Of a stretch of 64,000 nt of DNA, positions 63,061-64,000 are shown piece by piece. A model generated the notes under the pieces. It had not been told where the DNA came from. It did not search any database and worked only from the letters and a program-made list of their open reading frames with translations. The DNA comes from Bacillota bacterium. GTDB lineage: Bacteria; Bacillota; Clostridia; Lachnospirales; Lachnospiraceae. Location: the NCBI GenBank assembly GCA_023421505.1, contig JAEZTJ010000025.1:1-64000 (forward strand). Reading direction: 5' to 3'. The stretch's first letter is position 1. Every line of letters begins with the position of its first letter. The translations under genes and the position numbers were made by a program.

Positions 63061-63561
63061 TTGAAAAAAATGAGAGCTGAAGTAAGAGAACTGACGGAGA
63101 ACTTGGCATTTGTATTTAAGTCGGTCCATCAGCGTTCTTATCACAAAATGGAGAACAAACACCTTTATCCGGGTCAGCCCAAATTACTATCCATCATTAG
63201 GGCTAATGAAGGAATAACCCAGAAAGATTTAGCTAAGCTGAACTGCGTTACACCAGCAACAATTACCGGAATGCTGGGTAAATTGGAAGCAAATCAATAT
63301 GTATACCGCATTCCCGATGCAGTTGATAAGCGTATTATGCGGGTCTATCTTACAGAAGAAGGGCGCAATCTGGCAAAAAAGGGTGAACTGTATATGGTCT
63401 CTGTGATTGAACAGATATTTGGCAGATTTAGTGATGATGAACTTCAGACCTTTTTATCACTGACAAAAAAGTTGAAGGATAACTTAAATAACGGTGATAA
63501 TTCATGTTTAAAGAATGAAAGAAATGATGAATGCTTAAAAGAAAGGAATACCGTATGCTAA
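63061..63561 (+). CDS. MarR-family transcriptional regulator
   Basis: The 166-residue protein has the MarR winged helix (GITQKDLAKLNCVTPATITGMLGKLEANQYVYRIPDAVDKRI, about 42-84) and the helical dimer ends. TTG 63061 lies five bases after AAGGAGGAG; the ATG at 63070 is too far. It overlaps the exporter gene by seven bases, a frequent MarR/ABC arrangement in this bacterial group. A ligand that is also the exporter substrate is the usual model. Confidence 0.9.
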   Translation: MKKMRAEVRELTENLAFVFKSVHQRSYHKMENKHLYPGQPKLLSIIRANEGITQKDLAKLNCVTPATITGMLGKLEANQYVYRIPDAVDKRIMRVYLTEEGRNLAKKGELYMVSVIEQIFGRFSDDELQTFLSLTKKLKDNLNNGDNSCLKNERNDECLKERNTVC

Positions 63562-64000
63562 AACTATTCAAATTCTTAAGAAAATCGGTATTGTCGATCA
63601 TTGCAGTTATTATCCTTTTGGTAATACAAGCAAACTGTGATTTGGCACTTCCGAAATATACCTCCGATATCATTAATACAGGTATAATGAAAAATGGTAT
63701 CGATAGTGCTATTCCTTCGGTAATACGAAAAACAGAACTCGACCGCGTAACACTTTTTATGACTAAGGAAGAGCAGGATATTGTACTTCCTCATTATTCC
63801 TTACTCACAGAAGCTAATTACACGGAAAAGGAATGGTCTAACAACTTAAAGAAATATCCTCTGTTAAAATCTGAGGAGCTTCTTAAATGGGATGGCAAAG
63901 AGGAAAGCAAAATAACAGAAGCCATGCGCACCTCGTTAACTCTAGTACTAAGCCTTGAGGGTGATACCGATACCTCTATAGAAACAAGACAGAAGCTATT
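63555..64000 (+). CDS. ABC exporter (membrane + ATPase type), 3' part outside the window
   Basis: ATG 63555 overlaps the MarR stop. The open frame runs to the window edge: MLKLFKFLRKSVLSIIAVII then IQANCDLALPKYTSDIINTGI, the first helix and elbow of ABC type-1 exporters, followed by a long polar extracytoplasmic stretch (with MTKEEQDIVLPHY) typical of the large-loop exporters paired with MarR genes. About 148 residues are visible; the ATPase part is not. Confidence 0.82.
   Translation, partial: MLKLFKFLRKSVLSIIAVIILLVIQANCDLALPKYTSDIINTGIMKNGIDSAIPSVIRKTELDRVTLFMTKEEQDIVLPHYSLLTEANYTEKEWSNNLKKYPLLKSEELLKWDGKEESKITEAMRTSLTLVLSLEGDTDTSIETRQKL

Noticed and set aside
1..64000. CRISPR array
   Set aside because: No regularly spaced 25-40 base repeats were seen; the only tandem repeats are the purL leader (no spacers) and short motifs at island ends.

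Overview
The window looks like a chromosomal stretch from a low-GC, spore-former-related anaerobic Firmicute, most likely a Lachnospiraceae/Clostridium relative. Strong AGGAGG ribosome sites, A+T-rich third positions, a valine T-box, a single-chain PurL, a bacterial PurO-type IMP cyclohydrolase and a DUF5717/DUF5716 gene pair (a family pairing I know from that group) all point there. The genus is an inference; no ribosomal RNA is present.

Region 1 (1-7850) is an integration hotspot. A tRNA-Gly(GCC) truncated by the window edge supplies a 3' end that is duplicated twice downstream (42-64, 4124-4145, 5555-5577), and each copy is followed by a different hairpin terminator. This gives two tandem small islands plus a decayed third. 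The first holds a tyrosine integrase broken by one in-frame amber codon, a second recombinase-like gene broken by a frameshift, and one cargo gene (GpsA-like dehydrogenase). The second has no integrase but keeps a relaxase fossil and a flavoprotein. The third retains a fused integrase/recombinase fossil, a nucleoside phosphorylase and a right-end repeat. A metallo-beta-lactamase-fold gene followed by another integrase scrap may be a fourth unit.

Region 2 (7.9-23.2 kb) is accessory and housekeeping: a DUF6273 protein, an AraC regulator, a heterodimeric ABC exporter, VOC and GNAT proteins, TraX, Lgt, a large cyclic-di-GMP enzyme with a periplasmic-binding-type sensor, a Pro/Gly-rich repeat protein, and a GntR-controlled ABC transporter with a clear operator.

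Region 3 (23.4-41.8 kb) holds a chemotaxis receptor, a flavoprotein divergent from an XRE regulator, aspartate kinase, an ECF sigma/anti-sigma operon preceded by a tiny membrane peptide, Ku plus ATP-dependent ligase (end joining), a LysE exporter, PurL behind a tandem-repeated leader, a LysR regulator, methylglyoxal synthase and UppP.

Region 4 (41.9-54.1 kb) holds an OmpR-type two-component system next to a MacB/FtsX-like ABC transporter with PhoB-like direct repeats between them, a GH113-like hydrolase, ValS with an unusual start region, IMP cyclohydrolase behind a valine T-box, and a two-gene split permease.

Region 5 (54.2-61.5 kb) is a tightly packed five-gene minus-strand operon: a 1181-residue beta-sandwich plus helical-repeat protein (DUF5717), an Hsp70/actin-fold ATPase-like protein (DUF5716), two small soluble proteins and a membrane-anchored coiled-coil protein. 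No function is known to me and it is the best candidate here for an undescribed system. The window closes with a class I/II PLP aminotransferase and a MarR-controlled ABC exporter cut by the edge.
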